Source: Bromus sterilis
Taxonomy: Eukaryota > Streptophyta > Magnoliopsida > Poales > Poaceae
Reading direction: 5' to 3'
DNA: 64,000 nt
Assembly: GCA_950022295.1 (NCBI GenBank)
Contig: OX465600.1
Location: 230,165,782-230,229,781, forward strand
In this document: in pieces, positions 10,634 through 24,700 of the stretch
Layout of the letters: each line of letters starts with the position of its first letter
Position numbering within the stretch: the stretch's first letter is position 1
Translations under genes and position numbers: made by a program
Notes under the pieces: generated by a model
What the model saw: only the letters and a program-made list of their open reading frames with translations
Databases searched by the model: none
What the model was told of the DNA's origin: nothing

Positions 10634-13236
10634 CCGGTTCACGATACGGACCCAGACAATGTAGGCGACCGAGACGCCACCCTAGAAGATGGTTTCACTG
10701 CCTCATAGGTCCACCCACATATCTAAATGATGCAACCTCTCATTCATTCTTTTTCTATGCATATGCCAAATGGAAAGCCCGAACTAGTGTGACTCCTGGA
10801 CTTGATCAGGGGTGAGTTAATAGGCCAAACGGGGTCCCCATAAAAACCTACATGTGGTAGTAATCTTTGTCTTGGATCACAACACAAGAACTCGGGGCCT
10901 AGGGCAGTGTTCAACGAGACAACCCACTGTGTACTCCTACATAGCCTCTCATCGTTCACCTTTTATTAGGGTAGATTCACCAACACGTTATCATCAGCAC
11001 CAATATGAATATCCATCCCTACTGACAAACAATGTAACCTCATTGTATCACTAAGCAACAATAAGCAGTAACTGTTGCAGGGGCCACATGCTCATCATTC
11101 AACTCCTATATCTGCTAGGCTCGTGGTTTGCTTAATACGGTGACAAAATGATAGGTCATGCATCGGAATGGGTTCAAATATGCGAAAGAACGTGTCTCGG
11201 TGATCTCCTAAACATGCATAAGCGAGACTGAGAGGGAAGTAGGATTTTATAGACATGATCAATGGGGTTTGCTTGCCTTGCTTACGAGGTTCGGTACGGT
11301 GTCTTCAACGAAGGGGGTGGCCTCCGGTTCCGGTTCCACTTCTATCGAGCAAACAAAGCAAACACCGGAACAACAACAATGTAAACATTACATTGTAATG
11401 CACAATCAAGATGAATAATGTAGCAAGGCATGGTATTGATGTGACCTAGGTTCAATTTGTCACATGTTCATTGAAGTTGATTTGAAAAGTTAATTCAAAT
11501 TCAAACTCCAAATGTTGTTCAAATTTGCCAAGTTGCATTTGCTATTGTTTGTTCTTTGTAAACCATCTTGACATGTGTATGATATACCTCTGATGTACTA
11601 GTGTTTATGTTTGCATTGCAATGGTTCAAATTGGAATTGCATTTGAATTAAATTTGAATTAATTCCAATTAATCCAAATAGCAAAATATACTGGTCCCAA
11701 TTAAAGATCAACTCAAACATGGTTGAAAGTTGATTATTTGTATAGAGCATTTTCTGCTGATCATTTTTCATATATTATTTGTCCAATTTGGAGTTAATAT
11801 GAATTAGTTATGATTTTCTAAAGTTTAAACTAATTTCTGTAATTTCTGGATTTTCTTTAATTCTTTTCTATTTAGATTTAAACAGAGAACCCAGTTTATT
11901 GCCTTATGCTGATGCAAGCATGACATCAGCTGGGGCTGACATGTGGGGCCAGGGTGTCAGTGAGAGCGAGTTATCTCTCTGTTTAAATAAAATAGAGAAA
12001 GATTAGTTTAGGGGGGCCCCACCTGTCGGAGGGCTTAGGGGGTGGTTAGTGGGTAATTAGTCCACAGGTTAGAGGGTTAATGGCGGGGGTCGCCGGAGTT
12101 GCCACTGTAGACGGCCGGAGAGATCGCCGGAACTTCAAAAACGTTCACGGGATGGGGGTTTGGGGGCACGGGCGCGCTCCTCGCGGGATCCCGCACCCAA
12201 TGGTGCCATTGGGGCGTCAAGGGGAGGCTTGGGAGCACGGCCACGACGGCAATGGCGGCGGCTGGGCTCGGCCGTAGGAGAAGATGGCGTCGGTGGCTCG
12301 GGACAGAGCGTAGAGAGAGGGGAAAAGGGCGTAGCCTCACCGTGAGGATGTTGGAGAAGACGGGTAGGCTGGAGCGAGCGAGGTGATGGTGAAATTCACG
12401 CCGGAATCCATGGCGGCCGGCGGCGCGAAGGTTGAAGTTTCCGTCGTCTTCAGGGAGCCGCGACTCGATTGACTCCACGGGATGACGAAGTTGTCCACTG
12501 CGGAGCTGATGGACACGACGGGGAGGTGGCTCGTCGACGTTGGCCGCGCAGGGGCTCACCGGCGTCCTCTGGGGCGCTTCGGGACCTCGCGGAACTTCAC
12601 CGGGGACGGAGGGGAAGCGACCTGTGACAGAGGGGAAAGGCAGGGGGCTCTGTGGCGTGTTGTGTGGCGCGCAGAGGAGCAAGGGGGAGGCCTAGAAGGC
12701 CATCATCGGCGTCGAGGTGGCGCCGGCTCGCTCCCAGGCTGCCACCGAGCTGCTTGCCCGTCGGTGAGGAAGGCGACAAGCCCTTAGGTGGGCTTGGGCC
12801 GGGGACGCTTAGTTGGGCCAGAGGCCGTAGAGGGTTGGCTGCGATTCCTTTTCCTATTTCTTCTGTTTTTTCTTTCTGTTTTCTATTTTTCTTTGCTTTG
12901 TTTTGCTCCAAACAAATAGCAGAGCATTTTTATTAAATGCCCAATTATTTTTATAAATCTTAGGTGGTCAGTAGAAAACCACTTACAACTTTTGGGCATT
13001 TTTTAAATTCAATCAATTTGAATTTCAATTAAAATAGGGGTCAACTTTAATTTCCAGAGCATCTTTTGAATTTAGAAAATTCCTTGGGCATGGGATTGAA
13101 CCCAAACCACTTTTGAAATGATCACCATCATTTATAGGAATTTTCCAAATGTTCAAATGATTTTTGGAAAAATATTTTTATCTGGCCATTTATTTAAATT
13201 CTCAGGGCTTTTCTTTTCCCCATTTATGAATTTTCT
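10634..13236 (-). repeat. Reversed LTR remnant (gypsy, TGTAACA-type), copy 1
   Basis: No gene seen. The block combines AT-rich tracts (11390-11880, 12900-13236) with a GC-rich core (12080-12830) and has the same order of composition as 15180-17542, of which it looks like a diverged copy. The open frames in the GC-rich core (for example 12077-12682 minus) are not conserved between the two copies. It may continue the LTR broken off at 1475. Confidence 0.4.
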
Positions 13237-15179
13237 TCATGATGCGGAGGAGCAACAAGCCCTAGCACTTACCCAGTTTGGGGTTCGGACAACCCCGCTT
13301 GGGAGCCATAGGAAGAAGAAAAAGATAGGAGAAGAACGGATGACCAAGCCCAGGCAATAAAGCAACAGGTATTTATAGCGCAGCCCAGGGGAAAACCAGA
13401 AAAAATACAGAAGCCAAGGAGGCGCCATCATTAAATCAAACACCAAACACGTCAGGCGTTACGAATTCCAAGACAAGATGCCTTCACACGGGCAGGAATA
13501 TTTAAAGGATGCGTTAAATCTCGCCTGTTTCCCATACACACCTTGGAAATCTAACGGGCACCAGGCAGCACGGCGTCCAAGTCGTCATTATGGCTAGAAG
13601 ATGCGACAGATCGAAGACCAAGCATCATCATAGGTCACCAAATAGCATGATAACGCCTATCAACGCGACATCCCAAGAAGGACGGATCAAGATAAAAACA
13701 ATTGGAAAAAACAAAAGACTGGCAAAGGTCACCTATCTCTCAGTGCCAAAATATTCCGATTCCAAAATCTTTTACTCCCATCGGGAGTATCTTTATTCAA
13801 AACAGAGTAAAAGACCAAAAACTTGAGAGTTCGGGTGCTCCCTCACCCAGAAGATGAGGATATGCTCGAGTAACCACTCATACTTACAGAGTTTCGGGTG
13901 CTCGCTCGCCCAAAAGGCGAACATGCACTCGCGGGATTACTCGCGTCAGCGGAAACAACACATCTGTGGAGTTCGGGTGCTCCCACACCTTGAAAACAAA
14001 AATCTTTCGAGTGGCTAATCGCAAAAGCTCAGAAATCTAGACTACCCGCGCACTCGACGATATTCCGAGTGGGTGCTTTCCTATATGACTCCTCGCCTGA
14101 GCACGCAAAAGCTCCGCGGGTGACTACTAACAGCTCACTTGATCGTTTATTCCAAGTGGGTGCATCGCTAACCAGGCTCTTTGCCTCTACAGAAAAACAA
14201 TTATACCTGGGTTACGACACACTGTACCCATATGCCATGCAAGCTTAGCGTGTAGGTAGGACCCCGCTGCGCAGAACGGCTGGGCCGGGACTTGCAACAA
14301 AGCGATTTCACTCCCGATCTTTTCCATGCGCTCGCATGATAGAAAGAGCCGAGCGAACGCACTCAGGCTATTTTCTCAGACTGGTAGCAATTGATCCTAT
14401 AAGACCTGCAGCGGCATGAATTTGTCACTGGTCGTTCCAAGTTCATGTCGAGGGATGTGGGCTTGATCGGGCTACTGCATTATTTTCCACTAGCGCAATT
14501 CACCATGGCTCGACCAGTCGACTCCTTGGGCCCTTTCAGCTTAGCAATCCCTCGAAACCGGTATTGTGATGGCTCAAAACTGCCAGCGACCCGCAGCTGT
14601 GCTGCGCCTGCGATAATAAATCAATGACTCTTCGATTCCCCCCGCGAATCTTCGAGTCCCCCAGGCACTCGGGGGCTACTAACGAGGGGGTGACCCCACG
14701 ACTCATGCGTGTGAGGATACCTGGTGTGTATAAAGATAGAAGGCCCGCAAGGAGCACTGATGGGCCCACGGCTTGCCCTCCCAAGGCACCGACGTAGGAG
14801 TCCACGACTGATATGGAAGGCTTGACTTGGCACACAAGGCAAGACTAGGGTTAGGAAACTATCTCTGTAATCTAGGACGGACTCCCCGAGACCTAGCCTA
14901 GTATATAAAGGCTGGGAGGGGAGACGTCTCGGACATCCAAGATCCAATCTACTCTCCTGGCCTTGCTAGAACTCGCCTTGGCCCCCCTTGTAATCGCCCA
15001 CTTACCCAATAATATCGAGCAGGAAGTGCTTCTCCTGTTAGCCGACGAGTATCGTCCAACCTGTTCCTTCTCTATGATAAACCCAGGGTCCCTGACCATG
15101 GGATTTGCCGAGGCTGATCCTCGTCCGCGTCACCCCCCTGAGTGATCACGGCCCGCTATCTAATCCTAGCTAACAATGC
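13237..15179 (+). repeat. Fragment of a Tat-like gypsy element with 3' LTR
   Basis: The tract differs from both neighbours. A purine-rich motif CTCGGGGGCTACT (14668-14680), typical of the tract before the 3' LTR of grass Tat/Retand-type elements, is followed by an LTR-like stretch of about 500 bp with a TATA box (TATATAAAG, 14902-14909). Before it lie repeated phrases around TTCGGGTGCTC (13831, 13895, 13972), as in the untranslated region of such elements. No coding domain remains. Exact ends are uncertain: ATGCG occurs at 13239 and again just after CTAACA near 15174, a possible but weak target duplication. Confidence 0.45.
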
Positions 15180-17542
15180 GCAGGTTTCACTGCTGAATAT
15201 AATATATATAGGCATCATAGGATAAAGGAAGGTACATCAAGGGGCGACAAAAATAGGCTATGCAATTGAATAGAATTGTAACGTAGCAGCCGCAGCAATG
15301 CCTAGTGCATGAAAAGTACGGAAAGTTAGGCGATATCTGGGGAAGAGAATGGCTCTGCTTGCCTGAAAGATCGACGGTAGGGGTGTGGTCGTCGACGAAG
15401 TAGTCGTACTCAACAGCGGTGTAGTCGGCAACAGTCGCGGGTTCTACCAGAGATTAAGGGGGGGGGGAAGAAACGGTAAACACAAAAAAAACATAACAAA
15501 CAGATGCATGACATGGCATATGCAATTTTAAAGGTGTTCTAACGCAGTGCAATGCACGTTGGTCAGAGCGGGAATTCATCCGGGGATGAAATTCCGGCTC
15601 CGGATGATTATCGACAAATGGCCCAGAGGGGGGATGTCGATGTTCGTTGTGTTAGAGGGGGTTGTTGACATACGGATAGCATATTCTTATTCATTGTATT
15701 TTTCTGATCAATTTTCAGGTATAAAGTTTTTTGATCTGAGCTACGGTTTAAAAGATATTAATTTCTAAAGTTTAATTCATTTTTAAAAGAATTTTTAAAT
15801 TTATTTTATTATTTAAATAGGCATTATCCACAACCTTATCCAGAATAGTGTCTGACAGGTGGGACCTACAATTCATACAAAGAAACATTTTAAATCATTT
15901 ACTTTAATTAAATTACTAGTGGGGCCACATGTCATACTCTGTTTATATACTAATTTCATTTTAATTAATAAACTGACAGGTGGGGCCTAGGTGTCACAGA
16001 CACAGGTGTTAAGTAACCAGTTTTTAATTAACCCAAGGAATAACTTAAAAGGGCTCAGCCCACAGGTAAGTGTTAGTGGGGGGGGGGTTATTTTGTTTAA
16101 ATCTAATAGGGGGATTAGCAGGGGGTGGGTTAACCACTAATCACTCTTCTGACGAGGGGGGCCCAGGGGACAGTCTCACCGGAGGCTCGCCGGCGACAGA
16201 ACGTCGGCGAGGTCGACGTTTCCCTCGCGGTGGTGCACGGGAGGGGCGCGGCTGGGCTTGTTCGAACCGGGGGAGCACCGCGCATCGAATGGTGGTCTTG
16301 GGGTGGTCGGGGACTCACCGGAGCGGTGTCGGCAATGTGCGAGGTGACAGTCAGTGAGGGGGCGGCGACGAGGAAGTGGCTACGGGGGGTTTTGGCGAGC
16401 GCGGGCTAGGGCATTCGACTCCTGCGAGCACCACGGGCAAAACGACGCTAGCGGCTGGCCAAATGGGTGCTCTGGGCCACGGGGAGGAGCACGACGGCGG
16501 CGAGGAGATCACTGCCGTAATGGCAGTGGTGGCTACGGGGCCCGGGAGGCGAAGGGGGAAGTTGGGGAAGGGGGCCGTGCTCACCAGGGTGACGTAGCCG
16601 TTTAAATGGGCTCGGATGAGGGTTGACGTTGGCCGGAATTTGACGGAGCTCACCGGCGACTGGAGGTAGACGACGGTGGAGATTTCGCGCATGTAGGGCT
16701 TCCCGGCTCGAGTTCTTCTGGAGGGCGATGAACACGACGACGCTGGAGCGACTGGACACGAAGGCGTGGCCTCGCGAGCTCACTGGCCGCGTGAGCTCAC
16801 GACCATGGCAACGGCGGCTCGGGTGGGATTTTTCCCCGGAGACTACGAGGCGAGTGTGAGGGGAAAGTAGCGATGGACCGATCCACAAAACGTGGGGAGA
16901 CTTTCTTTATTGCGACGACGAGTCCATGGTGGCATGGGAGCAGGTGAGATGGCGGGACCGGACCGGCAGCGTCACGGCCATGGCGGCATGGCGGCCGTGC
17001 ACGCGAGGAAGGAGGAGAGAAGGAGGTGCGCCAGTGTGGGCCTTTGCCCAGGGAGTGACTTAGTGATTTTTCATTTTTGTTATTCTTTTTGCTTTCTGTC
17101 CTTTCTCTTTGTATTTGTTTTAACTGCTTTTGCATTTTTATAAAATGTGTTACCTGGTGCTATATTAGTGTTGCACTTTATAATAGTGCCACAAAAAGTT
17201 TGGGGCCAATATAAACTCATTTGAATCATTCCTATATTTAAAATGATTAAATATTGTTGTTTTTCTACTGTCAAGATTTGTTTGCAATATGTAAATATTC
17301 AAATAAATACCCAATGTTGGTTGAACATGGTCTAATGATTTTTAGGGATTTTCCAAAATTGGTTGCATGAACTTTGGGCAAAGCTTTATCTGTCACCTAT
17401 TTTCAATAACCACCAAAAGGCATTTGAATTTCTTTTGATTCAAGGTTGATCAAGGCAAGGATCAAACATAGTGATTTGAACTTAAGCAAGGTGTTTACTT
17501 TTCCAACAATAGTGGTTACTGTTACAAGACCTGAGGGTGTTA
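15180..17542 (-). repeat. Reversed LTR remnant (gypsy, TGTAACA-type), copy 2
   Basis: On the minus strand it begins TGTAACACCCTCAGGTC at 17542, a start typical of long grass chromovirus LTRs. It has a GC-rich core (16140-17040) inside AT-rich ends, parallel to 10634-13236. G-runs at about 15459-15468 and 16078-16087 are the only simple repeats. The many open frames in the core have no recognisable domain and are treated as chance. Confidence 0.45.
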
Positions 17543-17731
17543 CAGCCAAAATTGATAATACACCTCTGCACGGACATTTGAATGACAAGAAAGCTCACCA
17601 GCACCACCACGAGGGTCCATCACAGCCCCGACACGGCACATGAACAAATACATGCACCGAAACATGAATCCAAGCGAATCAAGATCACCGACGGACTCGC
17701 AATCTAACCGAGAGGTGGTCAGGACGACTCC
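17543..17731. other. Unclassified sequence left of a solo LTR
   Basis: This short tract together with 31177-31860 appears to be one piece of DNA split by the solo LTR. It has no gene. The phrase ACGGCACATGAACAAATACA and the CACC-rich composition suggest a transposon leader, but I do not recognise the family. Confidence 0.3.
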
Positions 17732-17828
17732 TGATGGCACTAAAGTAGTGCTCCTTGTTGTCTATCCCAAGTGGAAGGTTGAGAAGTAGTCATCAATAAG
17801 TTTCCATCGGTGAAGTTACCAAGGTTAT

Positions 17829-19036
17829 TGATGGAACATTTCCCGTCCTTGGTTTTGGTGTTGATTACAATACCAGATTAAGTATCTAACCACGTTTCGA
17901 GTGTTTCAGGTTCACCCACAGGACACGATGTTGTGGGACCATTTCCGTCCAAGCGCGAAGTGATCAAGAAGCCTGCTCTGACTTGGTCACCAGCCGGCCG
18001 GCTGTACCGGGGTACAAGGCCGGTTGTACCGCTCTGTTCAGGGGCCGGTACTACCGGCCCTGCACCGGTGCTTCCACCGGGGTGGTAGGGAATCCCCTCT
18101 TACCCGGGCTGGTAGCCGTGCGGTGGTGGCCCGGTTGTACCGGTAAATCCGGTTGTACCGGTATGGTCGCGGTTATACCGTTGTGACCACTCCATCTCTG
18201 GCTAGGGTTAGGGCTTTCGGCTGGCTCAGGGTGGCTGGCCGGTTGTACCGGAGTGGAAGGCCGGTTGTACCGGCCGGTGTTCTTTTCTGCATAACGGTTG
18301 GATTGAGTGGGAGGTATAAAGGGGGGGTTCTTCCTCTTTGCCTTTGACCTCAAGCTACACTCATTCTCCATTGACGCCAAAAAGCTCCATTGACTCCGAT
18401 CTCCATCTCTAGCCAATCAAACTTGTTGTGCAGCTAGGAATTGAGGGAGGAGACCTAGATCTAAAGTTCCATTCAAAGGAAATATTGTTTCTCATCCTCA
18501 TTGTTGTCGATCTTGTTACTCTTGTGGTTTGGGGCCATCAAGAGCTTGAGGCCACCTCGGAGCCACAATCCATTGTGGTGAAGCTTCGTGGTGTTGGTTG
18601 GAGACTCCGGCATTCTGTGGAGCTGCCCCACCCTTGTGTAAAGGTTTCGTGTGCTCCTTCAAGGCACCGATAGTGATTTCACGGCATCTTACGTTGGTAA
18701 GAGCATGAGGAGAAATATGGTGGCCCTCGTTGGCTTTGTGTGAGCATTGTGCTCCTCACCCTCTCCAAACGGAGACGTACTTCTCGAAAGAGAAGGAACT
18801 TCGGAAACATATCCTTGTCTCCCGTGTTCCCCTTTACCTTTACTTTGTGCAAGTTACTTCCCTTGCTTATCTATTGCTTTCTTGTTGTTTCGTAGTTGTT
18901 GGAATATAGGTTGCTCACATAGTTGTATATCAAGACAACCTATATTCCTTGTTGAGCCTAAATTGTTAAGAAAAGTTTAAAAAGTGTTAGTCGCCTATTC
19001 AACCCCCCCCCTCTAGTCGACATTCCGATCCTTGCA
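17829..19036 (+). repeat. 5' LTR of the Sirevirus
   Basis: 1208 bp, from TGATGGAACATTTCCC to GATCCTTGCA. U3 carries five copies of CGGTTGTACC and several relatives between about 17990 and 18275, then a TATA box (TATAAA, 18315-18320). It lacks about 170 bp of motif-rich sequence found in the 3' LTR. Confidence 0.92.
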
Positions 19037-19038
19037 AT

Positions 19039-19050
19039 TGGTATCAGAGC
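19039..19050 (+). other. Primer binding site (initiator tRNA-Met)
   Basis: TGGTATCAGAGC starts two bases after the LTR. This is the classic copia primer site. Confidence 0.93.
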
Positions 19051-19086
19051 CTTGTCTCTTACTACGGGCTTTACCACCTTAAGAGG

Positions 19087-21720
19087 ATGTCGCAACAGGA
19101 TAAACCAAAAGAGATTGAGGTTCCAGGAGCTACTTTGAACCCTCCCCTCTTGGAAACGGTTCCGAGTACCGAGGGCTTCACGAATGCGTTCTCGAAGGAT
19201 GACTCATCATCTATCTCTCGACATGAGTACAATGAAGGCATGTCCGCCATTAAGGCGCACATGAATAAAGTTACCGACATGCTTGGTAGCCTCATGTCGA
19301 GGATGCCCTCGGAAAGCAACCCCACCATCATCCCCAACATTCCAACGTTGGGTGGAGGAGATGTCATCTCCCAACCTAGTGATGATGGTAGGAATGATAG
19401 TCGATCCATTCTTCGTTCAGGGAATGGATCGGGTATTCATTCCGCGGTGGCTCCTCCTGTTACCTATAACTCAGTACCTCTTCCCGAGCCTCATTTTGCA
19501 CATGCAGGCACTATTCCCATCCTTAACAAAGATGCTTATCCAGTTTGGGCTCATCGCATGAAGAGACATTTGAAGGGGTCCTCCGTGGAACTGTGGCGCA
19601 TCGTTGAGGAGGGATTCAATCCTCGTGACCGCCACAACATGACCCCAAGAGAATATCGGGACAACACCATCAACAGTCATGCTATGCTCGTGATAGGAAA
19701 TGGGTTGAAGGAAGAGCAATACAATCTTGTCCTAAAGTGTGAAATGGCCAAAGATATGTGGGATATTCTTGAGAGGACTCTCATGGGAAGCACTAGCATA
19801 CGATGCTCTAAGTTTGAAAAGATTCAAGATCAAGCCGATCACTTTGTCAGGAATGAAGGGGAGTCTTCCGAGGATGTTCATCAAAGGTTGGTGGATCTCT
19901 CCAACTCCATGACGGACCACGGGAGCATGGACACCGACGACGGATGGATAAAGAGAAAGTTCATCACGGCTATGCTCCTACACAAGAAGCATATCACCAA
20001 GGTCATTCGTCAAAGGCCTGACTTTTGAGAGTTGAGTTCAAACCAAGTCTTGGATGAATTCCTTGCCATGGAAATTTTGGACTCCACGACCGAGTTAAAA
20101 TTGGCTCTCCAAAGTGGCTCCAAGGTGCCATCTCTCACCTTGAAGGCCAAGGAGGTTCAAGTTGAGGAAGATGAAGATGAAGAGGATGTGGGTCCGGAAG
20201 ACACCAAGTATGCTTACAATGAGCACATGGCTCTAGCCTCAAGATAATTTTGGGGCAACAAGAAGAACTTCAAGTCCAACACAAGTAGCTTCAAGCCAAA
20301 GGGACAAAGAATAAGGACTTGCTTCAATTGTGGCAATGTGAGTCACTTCGACGTGGAGTGTCCATATGAGAAAAGAGAAGACCATGGTGGAAAGCTCATC
20401 CGTAAGGAAAAGAACAAGCCACCATTGAACAAGACCCTTGGGAAGAAGAAGCCACAACGTGTGTTGGTGGCTCAAGAATAATACTATTCCGATGATGAGG
20501 AGGATGAAGAAAGTGGTGAGATTGTGGCTACCGCCACCGTTGCTATCGCCATTGAATCCCCCTCATCAACGTCTCTCTTCAACTCCCCCAACGAGAACCC
20601 TCACATCATCCACAAGTGTCTTATGGCCAAGACTACCTCGGTAACTCCTCACTCTAAACCGTTTACTCCCACTAACCCTTCATTGTTGGATTGTGTGGAG
20701 GAAAATGAGGAGCCCAAAGCACAAGAAGAAAATGAATTCGAACTATTCATGTCCAAGCTCAAAGGAGTTGCCAAGGGACACTTTGTGGCTCTCTTGGAAC
20801 AACTAGGCGAAGCCCATGCTCACATTGAGAAACTTGATGAGACTATCACCGAGTTGCAAGGTCATAGTCACGACTATGGGGATGAGATAGGGGAGCTATC
20901 TCATTCTCTCGAAGAAGAGCGTGAGCTTAAGTTGTCTCTTGATGACACGTATGCTAGTGACATCTCTAAGCAGAAACTTGACCTTAAACATTCTAATGCT
21001 ATTGCGTGTGATCTCAAGACTAAAAATGATGAACTTGTTGAGGCTCATGAAAGACATCTTGTGGATCATGAGAAAGTCGAAAAGGACCACAAGTCCTTAA
21101 AGCACGAACTCGTGGCTCTCAAGAAGGCTCATGATGAAACAAGTATGCAACTCACTAAAGAAATTCCTACATTTTCTCCTATTATTGTGGTAGAGAAACC
21201 TAGTTCCTCTAACTCTTGTTGTGAGCATGCTCCTCTCATTAAGGAAAACGCTAGGTTGAAGGCACAACTTGAGAAGGGACTTGTCTCTTGCATTCAAGGA
21301 GAAAATAATCTTAATGATCTCTTGAGTGCCCAAAAGGAGGTCGTTGGCAAAGAAGGCATTGGTTTTGGTGCAAGCTCATCAAAGAAGAAGAACAAGAAGA
21401 GGAAGAACAAAAAGAAGAAAGGCAAGGCCCCTCCTCCTTTAAAGGAAGTCACATTTGTGAAGGAAGGGGAGAAGCCCCAAGAAAAGGTGGCAAAGGCCAT
21501 TGAGGGTGGAGTGACCAAGAGAAGTGGTGCCATTCCCAATGACTTTGCCGGACCAACTAACGTCTCTTATGTTCTTTGTTGCACTAATGATGGGCATGTT
21601 TATGCCAAATTTGTTGGTTCCTTTGATGAGTATATTGCATGGTCCATTTGGGTGCCTAAGACCCTTGTTACTAACGCAAAAGGACCCATTTGTGAATGGG
21701 TACCTAAAGCCAAGCATTGA
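19087..21720 (+). pseudogene. Sirevirus gag, three in-frame stops
   Basis: Gag forms the particle and binds the RNA genome. One reading frame of 877 codons plus its stop is recognisable from the ATG at 19087 to TGA at 21718, broken by TGA at 20026, TAA at 20245 and TAA at 20479. The copia gag core with W and aromatic residues (PVWAHRMKRHL and MWDILE) covers about residues 155-310. A zinc knuckle of the CX2CX4HX4C form (CFNCGNVSHFDVEC) lies around 20318-20359. After that comes a long charged, probably coiled-coil region (about 20730-21160) and a lysine-rich patch (21385-21425). Sirevirus Gag proteins with such long C-terminal extensions are reported to bind dynein light chain 8-type proteins; whether this one would is unknown. 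Gag and pol lie in different frames. Confidence 0.9.
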
Positions 21721-21730
21721 TCCCATGTAG

Positions 21731-24700
21731 GTGGCGGCTTCCGGTGGTGGTTCATGGATACTTGATAGCGGGGCTACAAGTCATATGACCGGAAGCAAGG
21801 ACATGTTGGTGGACATTGATTTTGGACCATCTCGAACCACCCGTGTCCAATTTGGAGATGCAAACACGTCAAAGGTATTAGGTCTTGGAAAAGTGATAAT
21901 CTCTCCGGACTCGTCCATTGAGAAAGTATTGCTAGTTGAGACTTGTGCCTTTAATTTACTTTCCGTTCGTCAAATTGCCATGATGGGCCTTTGAACTTTC
22001 TTTGATAAAGACATGGTCACCTTGATGTGGAGCAAAACTCTTAAAGTGGCCTTTGTTGGACACGTGGAGGACGGTATGTGCGTGGTGGACTTTCCAAAAG
22101 TCCCCACCAAAACCGTCATGTGTCTAATGGCTAAAGTTGATGTGGGATGGCTTTGGCACCGCCGACTAGCCCGTGTCAATATGAGGTCTTTGCAAACACT
22201 TCTCAAGGGTGAGCATGTCATTGGACTAACAAATGTTAGCTTTGCCAAAGATCGAGCTTGTAGGGCATGCATTGAAGGGAAACTACATGAGAAGAAACAT
22301 CCCGTCAAGAATATCATCTCCACCAAGAGGCCTCTGGAGCTCCTTCACATGGATATCTTTGGGCCTCTATCATATCATAGCCTTGGCGGAAAGAAGTATT
22401 GCTTGGTTATTGTTGATGTCTATTCAAGATATACATGGGTTTATTTCTTCAAGAAGAAAAGTGAGACCCAACAAACCTTCATCGAGTTTGCCAATGAAGC
22501 TCAACGTCAACACAATTCAAAGATTTTGGCAATTAGGAGTGACAACGGCACCGAGTTCAAGAACTACACCTTGGATGAATTCCTTGGAGATGAGGGGATC
22601 AAACATCAATATTCCGATGCTTATACCCCTCAAGAAAATGGTGTTGCGGAGAGGAAGAACCGCACTCTGATTGACGCAGCAAGAACAATGATGGCGGAGT
22701 TCAAGTAGACATCAACGCCGCTTGTCATGCAACCAACCGTCTTTATCTCTGCAAGATATTGAACAAAACTCCGTATGAAATCATCACCGGGAAGAAGCAC
22801 AACATCAAGTATTTTCGGTCTTCGGGTGTAAGTGTTTCATTCTTAAGAAAGGTGCTCGTTTGTCTAAGTTTGAGTCTAAGACAAATGAGGGCATATTTGT
22901 TGGTTATGCTTCAAACTCTCACGCATATAGAGTCTACAACAAGTCTTCCAGACTTGTTGAAGAATCTAGCAACGTGGAGTTCGATGAACATAATGGCTCC
23001 CAAGTGGGGCAAAGTGATCTTAATGATGTAGGTGATGAAATTCCTCCTCAAGCCATTAGAAGAATGGGTGTGGGTCATTTCCTACCCATTGAGGAACCCC
23101 TTGTGGTGGAAGGAGAAGGACAATGCTCTACGCATGTGGAGCCATCACCTCCTCAAGATCCACAAGCAAACCAAGAACAAAAAAAAGGCCCTCTCTCGCC
23201 CGAACAAGATCAAGGTCGAGATTCAATCATGGAAGATGGTGGTGCACCACATGATGACCAAGATCATGTTCTTGTTCAAGGACATGCTCAACATGATGAG
23301 CAAGTCCTTGAGGATTCTCCTTCTTCCGAAGATGGTTCTCTTGCTCCCTCTCAAGAAAATTTGGAAGAAGAAAGAGTTCGTCGAGCACTCAAGATTGCAT
23401 CCCGGTTAAAATCACAAGATCTTTCGGTGGATCAAGTGCTCGGAAGCATCCTAAAGGGTTTAACAACTCGTAGTCAATTGAGAAACTTTTGTGCCCATAA
23501 TGCATTTGTTTCTTGTGTTGAACCCCAAAAGGTAGGTGAGGCGCTTGAAGATCTGGATTGGCTTGAGGCCATGCATGATGAACTCAATAACTTCAAGCGC
23601 AACAAGGTGTGGACATTGGTGGAAAGACCCAAAGGTGATCATAATGTTATTGGGACCAAGTGGATATTCAAGAACAAGCAAGATGCACTTGGTATTGTCA
23701 TACCGAACAAGGCAAGGTTAGTGGCTCAAGGTTTTTCCCAAGTCGAAGGTATTGACTATGGTGAAACTTTTGCCCCCGTGGCTTGTCTTGAGTCCATTCG
23801 TATTGCTCTTGCCTATGCTTCTCATCACAACTTCAAGTTATATCAAATGGATGTGAAGAGTGCTTTTCTTAATGGTCCCATTAATGAGTTGGTATATGTC
23901 AAGCAACCCCCCGGGTTCGAGGACCACAATTTCCCAAATCATGTCTATAAACTCGACAAGGCGCTCTATGGCCTTAAGCAAGCACCACGCGCTTGGTATG
24001 AGCACCTTACCGAGTTCTTAGTCGATTATGGGTTTGAAATTTGGCAAATCGATCCCACTCTTTTTACCAAGAGGGTTGGTGGGCAATTGTTCATATGCCA
24101 ACTATATGTTGATGATATTATCTTTGGCTCGATTAACAAATCTTTTAATGAGGAATTTGCTAAGCTAATGATCGACAAGTTTGAGATGTCTATGATGGGA
24201 GAGTTGGAGTTCTTTCTCGGTTTTGAAGTCAAGCAATTATCAAGAGGAAATTTCATCAACCAAGCCAAATATACTCAAGACATGCTCAAGAGGTTCAAGT
24301 ATGATGGTCTTAAAGGAGCCAAGACCCCCATGCCACTCAAGTGTCAACTTGACCTCGACCCGAACGGTAAAAAGGTAGACGAAAGGGAGTATCGTTCTAT
24401 GATTGGTTCTTTGTTGTATCTTTGTGCATCTAGGACGAATATCATGTTGAGTGTGGGCATGTGTGAAAGATTTCAATCCGCACCAAAAGAGAGTCACGTA
24501 GTGGCTGTCAAAAGAATCTTTCGATATTTGGTTCATACCCCAAACTTTGGACTGTGGTATCCTAAAGGCTCAAGCTTCAACCTCGTCGTGTACATGGATT
24601 CGGATTGGGCGGGAGACAAGGTGGAGAGGAAGTCCACTTTCGGAGGATGCCAATTCCTTGGTAGGTCTTTGGTGTGTTGGTCATCGAAGAAGAAAAATTG

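Noticed and set aside
12077..12682. 201-codon minus frame in a GC-rich block
   Set aside because: Not kept in the sister LTR copy at 15180-17542; chance frame in GC-rich DNA.
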